A stretch of DNA of 64,000 bases from the NCBI GenBank assembly GCA_949752745.1, contig OX457031.1, positions 2,825,324-2,889,323 of the forward strand, in the 5' to 3' direction. Below, one piece after another: positions 36,101 to 50,500 of the stretch. Source of the stretch: Protula sp. h YS-2021 (Eukaryota; Annelida; Polychaeta; Sabellida; Serpulidae). The position numbers and the translations under genes were made by a program. The stretch's first letter is position 1; each line of letters opens with the position of its first letter. Under the pieces are notes generated by a model. It ran no database searches. It was not told where the DNA came from and saw nothing but the letters and a program-made list of their open reading frames with translations.

Positions 36101-38467
36101 AAATAGAAAATAGACCACCGAAAATACCTCTGACCAAGAAAATGTTTGCTATAAAACTAGTGTAGTATTACGTAAGCATGTTCTGAGGTTATCAGCAAGC
36201 TTAAATCCTGTGTTACAAGTGCAGTCATAACTTCCTTCGCTGTCTGTACATACGCTGTGTTCATCACAACTATCTTGTTCAAGATCACATTCGTCGATAT
36301 CTGTTTGAATGTCAACAAACTAAAGAAATGCTTCAATGAAATGTAATGATGAAACATCCTTGTGCCTTTAATATGAAACTTTTACTATTAGTATTGAACT
36401 AACACAATATTGTCAGATGATAAAACGCACACACAGAGTACAGCATTGACTTATAATGTGTGTTATGTTTTAATTCAGAAATTGTGTGTGTCTCACTGGG
36501 TATGTTACAATGTTTGTGTCTCTACTGTGTAAAGTGCAGAATATCATTGTGTCCTTTCTATTGTTTCACTGTCAAATATAGACTAAAGGTCACTTACTTT
36601 CAGAGATTTTTCCGTCTTGAGAGAGCTGGTAGCCTTCTCTGCAATAACATAGTATCAAGGAGCTATCACTTTCGTCAAGGCGACAGAATTGTGAGCATTG
36701 ATTGTCATCAGGGCATCTATTTGCATCTACATATAGAAGTAATTAAAACTGCACCAGTTTTACCATTGCTAAAAGATTAATGGTAAATATCACACTTTTG
36801 ATTGATGCTTTGTTTTTTACCTCTCTTATTCATTACGCACGATATTTTATTGAAATATAATTTCTTTTTAAAATCTTATCATTCACACTTGTCAAAGGTA
36901 ACTGCAACTCAAAAAAGAAGACTTAATATCAAGATTTATTCAGTATACAGTAACCATACATAGATAATAACTGGAGAAATAGTCAAATAAGAACTATTAA
37001 AGGATAAAACCGTTGTTGGCAAACACATTTAAACATCACATAACCCTAACTAAGATGACTATTGCACTTTATTTCTTATAACATAAACGCTACTTAAGTA
37101 ACATTAAACGATGGATAGGCATTTATTGCTTACCAGCGGCACACAGAGACATAAATGCTACGTAAACTCATATATGCGGTACTTCAGCAACATAAAACAA
37201 TGGATGCACATTTACTGCTTGCCAGTTTTACAAATAAGCTTTACGTTAGCAAACATAAGTGCTACTTCAATATGCACAGGCTATACGTCAGCAAGATAAA
37301 ACGGTGGTTGCACATTTATTGCTTACTAGTGGCCACCGTCAACAACTATTTATTGCTTACCATTATTAGTATCATTATTATGTTGAATCCATATAGAGCT
37401 GCTGCTTAATTTTAAAATAGGCAAAAATAGTACAACTTAACACAAAAATTAACAATAGACCCCTAGAAGCAATAAATTTTTATTTTGCTCTTTAAAAACA
37501 ACGACTGTGGGTGCAAGCCTAAGAAAAATGAGAAGTCTGTATCAGTACTTGGTATTAGTTCTATTTTCCACCAGTAAACATTTATCTGATGATCAGAGAC
37601 GTCGACCAGGGTCGTAATTGACAAGAATATTTAATATGCAGCCAGTACTAGAATTAGTAAGTGCCTTAAACGTATTTATTGAAATTTTATAATGAATTCT
37701 TTTCTCCCCGGAAGCCAATGTAGTTCTTCAAGAACTACAGAAATGCGGGCAAATTCTTGTAATCTGTAAACTAATTCTAGCAGCCATATTCTGCAAACGT
37801 TGAAGTCTGTGTATTTTATACTTCGGTACTCCAATGAGTAATCTATTACAATTGTCTAACCGGGACCTAGAAAATGTGGCAATGAGAGACTCCGCTGGCT
37901 AATGAGAACTTTCGAATTTTCGCTTACTTCATTATACATTTATTGCTTACCAGTGCCACTTTCTATACAAGATCTGTTGTTCGCCTGGAGTGTGTAACCT
38001 TGGTAGCAACCACACGTAAAGAAAGGAACTTCATCGGCACATAGCTGCTCGCAACCGCTGGTCTGTTGAGCACACTCATCAATATCTATTAAAAATAAAT
38101 TACATGTGTTTTACTGGTAAATGCTTATTCATTTTTTTCAACCGTAATGCAACAAAATTGCAGTAGAAACGTGGGCCTAATTAGAAATTCACCATCAGTG
38201 CAAGCTGATTGACCGCAAATAGTTGGCCTTCTTTGCATAATTCTAATTCGACAACTAGGTTTAAGCTTACTGGTACAGCCGAGAGAGCTATCAGATACAA
38301 GGTAACCCCCTGGACAGGTGCACGTAAATGATCCCACAGTGTTCACACATATCGCCGGAGCTATGCAGTCACCCTGGCCGCCGTTTGTAAGGCATTCGTT
38401 ATCATCTGAAATAACAGAGATAAAATCAGGGTTTGAAAAGAGGAAAGAGAGGAAAAAGAGAGAGAGA

Positions 38468-38530
<63 letters not shown>

Positions 38531-41500
38531 GGAGAGAGAGGGGAGAGAGAGTGGAAAGTTATCGAGACACTTAGCATTATAAAGATTCATAGTGATATGA
38601 AGAAACCTGCACAATTGCTGAGGGTATCCGAGGCGTTGACCTTCTTGTAGCCTGTTTCGCATGGCCCGCACGCAAACCCTCGCATTTGAGCTGCTTCTTC
38701 TGCAGGACCAAGGTCAGTACACACGGAGTAATCACAAGGGTTGTCTACGCATGCATCATATTGCAGTGAACAGTCGATACCTGAATTGCGCCAAGTACGC
38801 AAGAAGTACTTATTTTAAATGAACATTCATCGGTTTATGTTTACAAATACTCAAATTAATTATTAAGGATAACGAAACACATATATACTAATTTAACGTT
38901 TAATCTTTTGCTAATTTTAACATATAACAACAACCAACATTAATAGTATGCAGTCGTATTATATTCACATTGCCCTTAGCATATGCACTTTAATTAAACA
39001 ACACATAATAATAAATATTAGGAGAGAATAGCCCATTTCAAATAATCATTTTCACGCCTTTCTAGTAACACAGTTTTACACTAATATGTTCCGAAGAGCG
39101 GTTTTCTTTCTTTTGGCACTTGCATAAGCAAAAATTACGTATGAACTCAAAATAGCATAAAGTTAAAATTTAAGCTCGACGGCTAGATTTTGGAGGTTTT
39201 GAACTCTATTTTACTTTTGTCGTTGCATTACTGATTACCGGACCATCCGATGTCACAGTCGCATTGTAGGAGTAGAAAATCATCCTCAATATTGTAGCCA
39301 GCCTGTGTTTTGGTGTCGTCTGAACAAGAGCCGCCGTTGAGACAGTTACAATAACGGATTTTGACGGTCACAGCAGCAGCAACACCTCCTTGGCTATCTT
39401 GTGCATTTAATCTTAAAACATTATAAAATTAAAACTAAGTGAATCTTCTGAATGACAAGTGCGGACAGAATGATACCTCAACGCAAGGTTTTCCTGATCA
39501 GTCCAAACGCGAGTGTTTTCCCATAATACTTGATGGAAATCTATAAATATTTTTGCACTTCTCTGCAAGGCTTTACCGCGTGGAGTTATATTGCTGTGTC
39601 TATGTAGAGTACATAAATTCAGTAACTCATATTGTGACGTTTACGACACTGAAATATTGGAGAACACAGCTGAGTGCATTTATCCATCAATACAAAAACT
39701 ACTCCTTCCTTTGTGCTAGTAATGGCAATCATAAAATAAATTCACTTTATTAGCGTTTTGTTTTAATGTTATCAAACTAAATGCTTGTGTGATGTAAAAT
39801 CCAGGACAAGGAGGGGGCGGGTGGGGTATTCTCTTAGCAACTGGTTGTAATGTGTGTTAATGACTTTTTAGAAGCACCACTAAATGTTCTAGTGCAAATG
39901 CGCGATGAACTTCCAAAAAAGAATACCCTCCTTTTTATATGAAATTAAACTCTCTCCTGTTTTTAAACGAAATTGGCATTCCGAGCGGACAGCTTCGTAC
40001 CTCAAAATTAACCTCTTCTCTCCGTTTTTGGACACACAAGGTAACACTTGTGATACCAATTAACCTTCTTCACCCCACGCCCCCTTCCCTGGGTATACAG
40101 TTGAAACCATAAACATTCATTCAGTTATTAATAACAAAGCATAATGGTGAAGTGCAATCGTAATATCTTCTATGCTTTTCATTTGTTTAAAGATATTTAT
40201 ACGTGATTCTGCTACTACGCAACATATCGTAATTTTTTATTTTAAAATATCAAATATTTAATCAAAGCAAATATATAAATGATACTTCGTTTTCAATTAG
40301 TTGTTCTAATCAACAAACACTTTCTTCTATTATACTATTATATTACTTCCGTAAGCGAAAATTTTCTGAATAAATAGATTTTAATTAATTTCGACAATTT
40401 ATTAATTAATTACGTGATATTGGGCGCCTTCTCGCTATTTGGTACATAATTAGGAGTCCATATCAATGTCTCTACATTGTCATAAGACCACGGACCAAAG
40501 CCGTCCAAACCAACGACCGTCACTGTCACTGTGTCATCTGAGAAACATAAACACATTAAATCCAAGCAAATAAAACATATCCTGTTTAATGTTTCAATTA
40601 GTTTATTTATTCATAGTTTTATTAAATGCAGCCGTGTTTTGTGGTCACCTAAATAGGTAAGTAAAATCCAAATTCTTGCACGAAAAAGTTACGTAAGAAA
40701 CAAACCATAAAAAATCAGATTTTAAGTTACATTAAAATTAATATCGGTATAATTTTTACATGGCGATATAACATAATAAGTGTCAGCAGTCTTATTTGAC
40801 ATGAGCATTCCTGTGTCGTCTGCCTTGTAATAGGTGAGTAACATGATATGTTAAAATTTTCTAAAAACTTAAAAAAAGTCAGCAATGTCTTTATAGGTTT
40901 TAGATGGAGCTATTTCTGTTGTATATTTCTGTTGTCGTCTGCCTTGTAACAGATAGGCAAAATATTATGATAAATCAATACCCAACAGGTTAGTAAAATA
41001 ATGCATCAAGTAGAGTGAGAAGTTTTTTACTCTAGAAAGATATATAAGAAAAACCGTAACAAAACATTTTAATTCCTCTGTCGTTAATAGGCAAGTAAAA
41101 TAATATGCTAAAACCAGTATGCAGTTTTTTAAGATGGCGAAACAATATAGTAGGTGTCAGTAGTGTTTTACTCGACTTCAGCATACTTATATCACTGTCC
41201 TGTGCAGTCACGTTTATAGCCACTGGTCTGTTATGGAAGGCTACGACGTAAAGTGGCGCTGTGATATTTGGTCTTGTATTATCTGTTAACACAAAATGTA
41301 CACATTTATAGTTATTACTTACCAATAAGTGTAAATATCAGTAAAAAATTTATTAATATTACCCCAAATCATGGAAAGTAAGACTGAAATATATATGTGA
41401 AAAGTATCAAAGCTGTTTGCATTATACAAAACATAATAATATCGCCTCGTACTCTATGTAGACGCGAAACAAAGCAGGTAATAGCATCCTGCAAAGATGA

Positions 41501-44500
41501 TGGTATCAGTTATCTGGTTCTTGTTATTAATAAATTTATAAACGTATGTTAAATACAAAACATCACCCAAATCTCTGCTGATGTCAGTGGATTCGTTGAC
41601 AGCTGACGCGGATAGAGATGCTGCTTCAAGATTCCCTACGTAAATATATGAAAATATGTACAAATAGATGCAATCATATGCAAATATGATAATTTAAGGC
41701 TCTGTTGAAAGAAAATGGTTATGTGTATATTGTCATGCACAAAATACATCAGGCTTCATGTGACTAAACTGAGCGAGAACGAGTCTTGTTTATCTAATAT
41801 CATACCAATACAAAAAGTACGTCCATGCTAAAGTCAACAAAATATATAATATGTCAGTTCAAAAAAGCCGTTTCATAGTCAACCTACGTAGAGCATATGA
41901 AATATGTCGAGGCTACGTTGGTGGTGCTTTAGGAAATATATGTCACACAATTCAATAGACCAAAACATGAGTATGTATAAGACCCATCATTCTTCATAAA
42001 TAAACCCAAAAACGTTGGGTTGGCTTTCACTTTTAGTAAAAGAATCCAACGTAATCAGTTCAAGTCATTAGTTTGCATTAAGCTTAAGGTTAAGATCTTC
42101 GAACACATGTACATACGAGTTAAGAGCCAATCAAACAGACATTCGTTGTTTCCGTTACAGGCTATTTTTGTGGCCTGCAGTGCTGCAGCTCGATCGGCGT
42201 CATCGACAGCGAGCCTTTCCTCAGTCTCTAAAAGATCCTTAAAATATGCCGGCCGGTAATCTGTGTTGCCGTTAAATGTTTCGTAATTCTCGTTTGTAGT
42301 GTAGAATAACGTAAATAGGTTTTCTGCATTGTCTCTGAGTCTCCCTGTGTATAGATAAAAAATACATTTACTTCATGCCTTGTGAATAATGTGTCAGTGT
42401 TGAACGAGTCCTGAAAATCTGTCGATGTTGCTCAAATAACAACACATATCTTGACTTGAAAATCAATATTTCCTTACTGGTCAATAATATTTCATGGTGA
42501 CTCCAAATATATGCTAATTGAAATATTTGTATATAAAAACCGAATAGGTTCTAAAACTGTCACATTGGAATGAAACAAAATGCATAGTATTTTTGAGTGA
42601 AAATCTTTTATTGTCTTAATATAAAGGATATGTTTTTCTTAAAAGGCTTTAGGAAACAATAGTAAATGAACAAAGAACAACTTTACAGGTTTCGCCGAAG
42701 TTTGTGTAGATGTGTTCATCTGACGAATCGGGTGAAAGAGATTGGTTTGTGCCGCGAGGGGTTAATTCGTCATTTGCATTTCCGTTAAAGTTTCCTTCCG
42801 AAACAATAAAAATTACATGCTTAAAAATGGTCTTTTTTGCTAAAAACACACACGTGCGAATTGATACAAAGATTAAATCTCGATATCAAAGTGATTAATT
42901 TTAGTGTAGCACACAACCTATTGAGTATAATTGCTCTTGATTTAACATTAAAAACTCGATATTAAAAGTTTTAGCTCTGAAGAAATAAGTACCAATTATT
43001 TAAATAAAATACCCATTGTAAGATTATCTTAATGTTTAAAATATCTTTTCTCACATAACCGTTTACATTCTAAATACTTCATTAATCTTAATTGAATTGA
43101 CTCAGTTTTTATCAGTTTACTTTGTTTTTAGATTTTGTTGTGATATATATTTGCATACCAAGATATCAAAAGTTTTAGCTGTGAAGAAATAAGTACTACT
43201 TATTTAAATAAAATACCCATTGCAAGATTATCTTAATGCTTAAAATATCTTACCTCACATAACCGTTTACATTCTAAATACTTCATTAATCTTAAATGAA
43301 TTGACTTAGCTTTTATCAGTTTACTTTGTTTTTAGATTTTTTGGGAAACAAATTTGCATACCAAGATATCAAAAGTTTTAGCTGTGAAGAAATAAGTACT
43401 ACTTATTTAAATAAAATACCCATTGTAAGATTATCTTAATGTTTAAAATATCTTACCTTACATAACCGTTTACATTCTAAATACTTCATTAATCTTAGTT
43501 GAAATGACTAAGCTTTTATCAGTTTACTTTGTTTTTAGATTTTTTATGATATATATTTGCATACCAAGAAGTCCAAACGTTTTTGTCTCATAGCGACCGG
43601 GTTCCATGGAAACCTTATGGCTCAATTGTCGCTGATTAATGGCAACTTCAAATGTTAAAGCTATAAAAGGAAAAAAATACCAGGAATAAATGTAATTAAT
43701 TGCAAATACAGTTAGAATGTTGGGTATTTGGTACTACAAGGGTTACGATTTCGAAGCCAAATAGGAGCGGTAAACAGAGAATTTACTTACGCTGTGACTG
43801 TACTACCTAGACTAATGTAGTGGTAAACAGGGACTGACGCGCACCGACTGCCTTAGCTAGACTAATGCAGTGGGTAAGATCAACTGTCACGTAATTAATA
43901 ATTATTGTTATGACCTACTGAGTCTTCAAATCCTCACTTGCTGAGCTTGTGTTAGTCCTTTATGTACTAATAAGAGGAACTTTAGAACCGTGGAATTTCT
44001 TATTACCGCCAGGGCGGGCACTCAGGTGCAAATTAGTTACCATCCATATCCATGATATTTTAATACAACCCAAAACCCAGTATGAAATTGTACACCGGAT
44101 GCAATTCCGAAACAACCTCTCTTTTTGTTGAAAAAGCACTGCATGAAAATAACTACTTTTTGTAATGTGACAGCGTCTGGTCTTAAAATTACCTTTCTCT
44201 GCGTTTTGTTGGATACATATGGTAGCACATATGGTACCCTCCCTCCCATCCAACCCTGATCTACGCCTGAACCATATCAGCTCTTCATCAATACCATGAA
44301 GATAACAGTACCATAATAACAGCAGCTGGATTCACTTCAACACTTTAATCTTCTGTTGTTAAAAATTAACAGCCTCATGCTGAATGCTGTCAATTTGAAA
44401 CTTATCATAGCACAAGTTCTCAAGGCACAACTATCTTGATCATAAATGTAAAAATGCTATGGCTTACCTTCATCATAAAACAATATAAATCTGATTTACT

Positions 44501-47500
44501 TTACCCTGATCCTCGATAAATGAAAACTATTGAACTTGTCTTTAAAAAAGTAATGCTCTTTTATTTACTTTGACTGTACTTACATAGCAGAACTAGACCG
44601 AAATTCGCACCGCGAATTAGATCCCACTTGGAATGATAAGTAATTTCAGAACTGTATAAAAAGATGACTGTTCTTTCTGCAATTTTAACCATCAAAAAGA
44701 GAAAAAAATGATAATTTGTTCTCGTACTCCCTTTTACATACAAGTGGACGTCCTTACCATTTTCGAGATATAGGGCAACTTCCGGATTTGGGCTCGAAAG
44801 TGACGTTGTGGTCAAGGCCACCGAAAGTCATACCGGAAGTAACTTCGGAGAGGGGACGGAGGTAAAAACTGAGGTCAAAATCTCACTATTTTCGAGGTAA
44901 AGGGAAATTTCCGGCTTTGGACTCGAAAGTGGCACCGAAAGTTATACCGTAAGTAACGTCGCCTATTGGTGGAGGTCGAAAATGGGGTCAAAATTGCTGT
45001 ATCTCTTACCGTTTTCGAGATAAAGTGCAACTTCCGGTTTTGGGCTCAAAAGTTACGTTAAAGTCAAGGTCACCAAAAGTCATACCGGAAGTTATGTCGT
45101 AGAGGTCAAAATCTCACTATTTTTGAGATAAAGGGCAACTTCCGGCTTTGGGCTCGAAAGTGGCATTGAGATCAAGGTAAAAGAAAGTTATACCGTAAGT
45201 AACGTCGCATAGGGGTGGAGGTTGAAAATGGGGTCAAAATTGCTGTATATCTTACCGTTTTCGAGATGAAGTGCAACTTCCGGTTTTGGGCTCGAAAGTG
45301 ACGTTAAGGTCAAGGTCACCAAAAGTCATACCGGAAGTTATGTCGTAGAGGTCAAAATCTAACTATTTTCGAGATAAAGGGCAACTTCCGGCTTTAAGCT
45401 CGAAAGTGGCATTGAGCTCAAGGTCACCGGAAGTTGTACGATAAGTAACGTCGCATAGGGGTGGAGGTCAAAAATGAGGTGAAATTCTCACTATTTTCGA
45501 GATAAAGGGCAACTTCCGGCTTTGGGCTCGAAAGTTGCATTGAGATCAAGGTCACCGGAAGTTATACCGTAAGTAACGTCGTATAGGGGTGGAGGTCGAA
45601 AATGGGGTCAAAATTGCTGTATCTCTTACCGTTTTCGAGATAAAGTGCAACTTCTGGTTTTGGGCTCGAAAGTGACGTTGAGGTCAAGGTCATCAAAAGT
45701 CATACCGGAAGTTATGTCGTAGAGGAGGTGGGGGGTCGAAAATAAGGTCAAAATTACTCTATTTCTTACCGTTTTTGAGGTATAGAGCAACTTCTGGTTA
45801 TGGGTTCGAAAGTGACGTTGAGATCAAGGTTACAAAAAGTCATACCGGAAGTTATGTCGCAGAGAGGTGGGGATCGAAAATGAGGTCAAAATGGCTCTAT
45901 TTCCTACCGTTTTCGAGATACAGAGTAACGTTCGGTTTATGATTCGAAAGTGGCCTTGAGAACAAGGTCACCAAAAGTTATACTTTACGTAACGTCGTAT
46001 TTTGTTGGAGGTCGAAAATGAGCTCAGAATTCCTCTATCTCACATATTTTTGAGAAAAGTCAGTTTTTAAATAATGTTTTTACGAGATTTGACCTTGACC
46101 AGTAATATAAAAGATATCTGGATACCGATTGACCTTATTTCGCGATTGGCCTTGACCAATAAGGCCAAGGTCATTAATTGTTATCAGGTTCAGCACTTCA
46201 CATGACCCTTCATATATATGCTCTATGTGTTCTTCTCAACATTCTTGGAGGAGATATCTGGAAACCTATTCGGTGGAAGAAAAAAAATAAAAGCGGTTTA
46301 AAAAAGGCGTAGATGCAATCCATTCCCATTTGGAAAATGTCAATTGACGTTTCCAAGTGGGAATAATCTAATGCTATGGAACTATGCCTTTATCATGGAA
46401 CAATGTAATGCTGTGGAACGACCTTATTCCTAGAAAAGGCACCGCGATAGGACTTTACTTTGCTCGTAGAAAAATAAGAAATGCTGTTGGATTTTACTTG
46501 CATCGTAGAAACATTTAATGCTTGTGGACTTCACCTTGATCGTAGAACAATGTAACGCTGTTGGGTGAGCTTTTTGTAACAACCACACCTGCTATTGTAC
46601 CATCATTAGATAGGCTATCCATAACGGACGCGGTTTCAAACCAGTGGCTGTAGTTAAAATTTGCACCAGCAACTCTGATTTCTAATTCTGTACGGAAATA
46701 GAAAGCCTTACAATAGAAAAGTATATTGTCGATTATGAACAAAAAGTAGAATATAAACATTCATTAGTAATACAAGCGCCATTAAACCCAAAAGTTATAG
46801 ATAGATTATATTCAAATAAAATATTGTAAGAAATTACTTGGTTTATTTTCCAAAGAATTCCATGTGGAAGGATAGTTTAGCTATTTGTAAGTGGTTAAAA
46901 CTGTACTTTAAACACATACACAGATCTCAAAAACACAAAAGAGGGCATGGGGGGAAGTGGTCATTTGATGCTTGCATGTATTACACTAAAACATCACCCA
47001 ACAGAGATTACACAATAAACCAAACCACACTTTTAAAATCCAGTGAGGTTAGTTTGGTAAACCCCGAAACACACTTTCATTAGAATTGTCAAATCTTTTC
47101 CAAAATACCGCCCAAATGTATTTATTATCAATTTAAACCAAACCACACTTTTAAAATCCAGTGAGGTTAGTTCGGTAAACCCCGAAACACACTTTCATTA
47201 GAATTGTCAAATCTTTTCCAAAATACCGCCCAAATGCATTTATTATCAATTTTGTTTTGTTATGTGACTGTGTCTTGCCCATGAATGTTGGACGTGGACC
47301 TAGATTATTGACTTACTTTTTAATCTGGCCGATTTTAACCGGTACTCTGACTGATTGACATCAACGTGATTAGGCTTAAAAGGCAAAGAATAAATATTGG
47401 AATAAACATACAATCCATGTTCCTTTATCACAAGCAAAGCATTACACGACTCACCAGTATGTTGCTTATTCATGCCGATGTAGACAATAAGCGAATCCGT

Positions 47501-50500
47501 GACGTGTATAGCATAAGCCCCAAATATGGTACCACGCTGGGGCTCTCCATCAGTGTTTTCCACTTGGAGATGCCTCACATTAATGGTAATCTTCTTTGTA
47601 TCATTGGGATTTCTTAAACTACCTTCAGCTACAGTGGTTTCCTCTATATCTGTACCCATTAGGATATATTCTCCTACATGCAAATACCAAATGAAACTAT
47701 ATTTGCTGAACAAACATACTTAGCGATTGTAAAAACGATGATATCATACTAGCATGTGCCGCGGATTCGGGTTTTTAGGTCTCACGCATTTCAAGATCAA
47801 ATTTGTCTTTGTGAAAACGCGAAGTTTACCAGTTCGATTTTGTTACTTTTTTCAAATTTGGAGCAATAGAAAACACAGAAATTCTGCTAGAACACATGTC
47901 ACAGATTCCATTATTGCTTAAGTTTTTATAACCGGGGTTTGTCTTGAAAAGCAACGCAATCATTACATGGCAGTTTCATTTCTATTTACACAAATAACAA
48001 AAATCGAGAAATGCGTATTACTCGTCACTCGTAAAATATAAATTGCTATGCACTAAATTATTTCTATAGAGTTGACGCTAACGAAGTCTAACCGAGTCCG
48101 TTGAACGTATACTGAAAGCCATCCATTGTTAGAAAGTGACAATCACCGAAGCCCCAGACTGAAAATTAGAGTCAAATAAAATAAACACAAAGATGTACCT
48201 CCAGTAATGCTCATTTGAAAAACTGTCGTATACTGAAATACTGGACATGCTAATGAGTACTTTTTCTAAGGAAATGCTGTTGTGTACTGCAATGCTGTGT
48301 TACCGCATAGGCTAAACAAGACTGGAGCCTTAGGGCAGCACGGTCTGGGGGAGAGGGTTAGAGGCTTCGGAGGCTTCAGAGGCTTCAGACATCAATATTG
48401 TATAGTAGATATAAGTTAGACTTTTGAATGTACTAGTAGAAATAAGTGTAACACTATTGATGACATGAACAACTTTTGTGGGGTTGAGCGGAATTCGCCG
48501 TCTAGGGTCTCACAATGTCCTAATCCGGCACTGGTGTACAGTTTGAACGCCTATTTTATTTCTCATTAGTGATTATAAACATTCAAACATCAAATTCACT
48601 GTTAAACTTGGTAAAAGTATAACATAAAGGAATTTTTTGTTTTAGTCAGTTTTTTAATTAAGTATAAATCTTTTTTTGACTTACAAAACCATGGCCTACT
48701 AAAAACGCAGCGGGTTTCAATAGGCCGAAGCTCTGTGTACAGGTTACACTTTGTGGAGTCTGTTGCACCGCAACAAAAATCGTACGGTTCCTTGTCATAT
48801 GTTGTGTAAATATCTGTAAAATATCACATATGGCAAAACAATCGCTTATACTTATAATTTATATCTGTAAAAGTACAAACAATATATGTTGTATACACTT
48901 CCTGCAGTACTATAACTTATACTATGTATATGATACAGATTTATTCAGTCACATTGCTTATACAGAGTATGTTGCTTATGCTTAGTTCAATAACATGCTG
49001 TTACGTGCATTACCAGAAGTTACGCAGTATAATAACGTTACAACGTTTTCTATACTGACTTAAACTAGCCCTGGATTGCCAATCAAGAAGCTATTTTTTG
49101 TCAAAAAGTATGTCATGATATAATGTGCAAGAAATGATATGTTATGAGGTTTCTGCCAAAACATCACCATAGTTAGAGCGAAATATTCAATCAACTTTCA
49201 CTGGCAACTAAATTGTTTCGGGTTAGGAATGCATTTTCACTCTTTACTTGCAGTTCAGAAGGTTTAACACCAAAATACTTTTGCTCAGATAATTGACCAG
49301 GTTTCCCTTCTTGAATTTACTGTCCGTACTCACGGTGACCGTATTGCCGTGAAATGTGTCCGTACTCACCGTGATCGTATTGCGGATGATACACTACGAG
49401 GTTTCCTGCATGTTGACTGTTTAGAATGAGAGCGTTGGTGATTGGATTGTAGCAACATATCTGTGGCACATAAGTATTAACATAAATATTAACATTTATA
49501 TTTACAGCAAAACCTGACATCCTACTGCAAAGGTTTCATAACATTGATACTGAAAAAAACAACTGTTTTTCCTGAGGGGGAGCAACAAATTCCAAAACCG
49601 TACGCTACGGCTTAGATGTGCATAATGTCTCTAAGTAACAATTGTTAAAATGGATTAGTCACATATAATTCATTTATCAAAATTATAAATCTTAAGGGCC
49701 TGTATTTTTTTATTTTTGCTCCTAACTAACCTTTGTGCCGAAAGTAGAAGCTTTGCTGATGTAACACAGTCGAACTCCTGCAATGTGTAGTTCGGGCCAA
49801 TGAATCTACCTCGATTCGACCACTGGCTTTAAAAGAAAAACTTGCAAAATGCTTTAAGTTCTTTTATAGGGCATCAAAGATTAGATTGTGAGTTTCTGCA
49901 ATGGTTATGGGGCGGCAATACAAATATTAAACATATTATGCAATACCTCCTTATCCGAAAATATCAGATTCAATTTATATATTGCATATAACTATATGAC
50001 TATTTATAATAATAAAAAGCAATAGTGTACACACAATGCAGAGAATGTGCAATCCAAAGACATCTTATGAATTGCTATTATCGGATGATGCTTATGCGAA
50101 ATATTTTATGTTGGGCGATTTTACCAGATTATGCTTATGCGGATTATTTTCTGTTGTTTGATATTGCAGGTTGATGCTTCTTGTGGATTATTTTCAGTGG
50201 GGCGGTATTGACGGATTACTTACCCACCACATTGAAACCAAATCACACGGGCAGGGTGAGAAAGCTCCATATTGGAAATATTGCACTGGACCAGCCACGG
50301 TCAACCCCAGTAATTGCAGTATATAGGTCCATATAGTACTCGGCGCTCTCCACCTGACAAATAGCATGCAGACTTCTTCTAATTTTGAATTATTTTAAAT
50401 TATTTTTATAGTAGATGCTATGCGGCATTTCTCATAATGATGCTTAATTTACAAATTTAAATAAATTACAATACATTTTTAAAATTTGAAATTTAACGAA

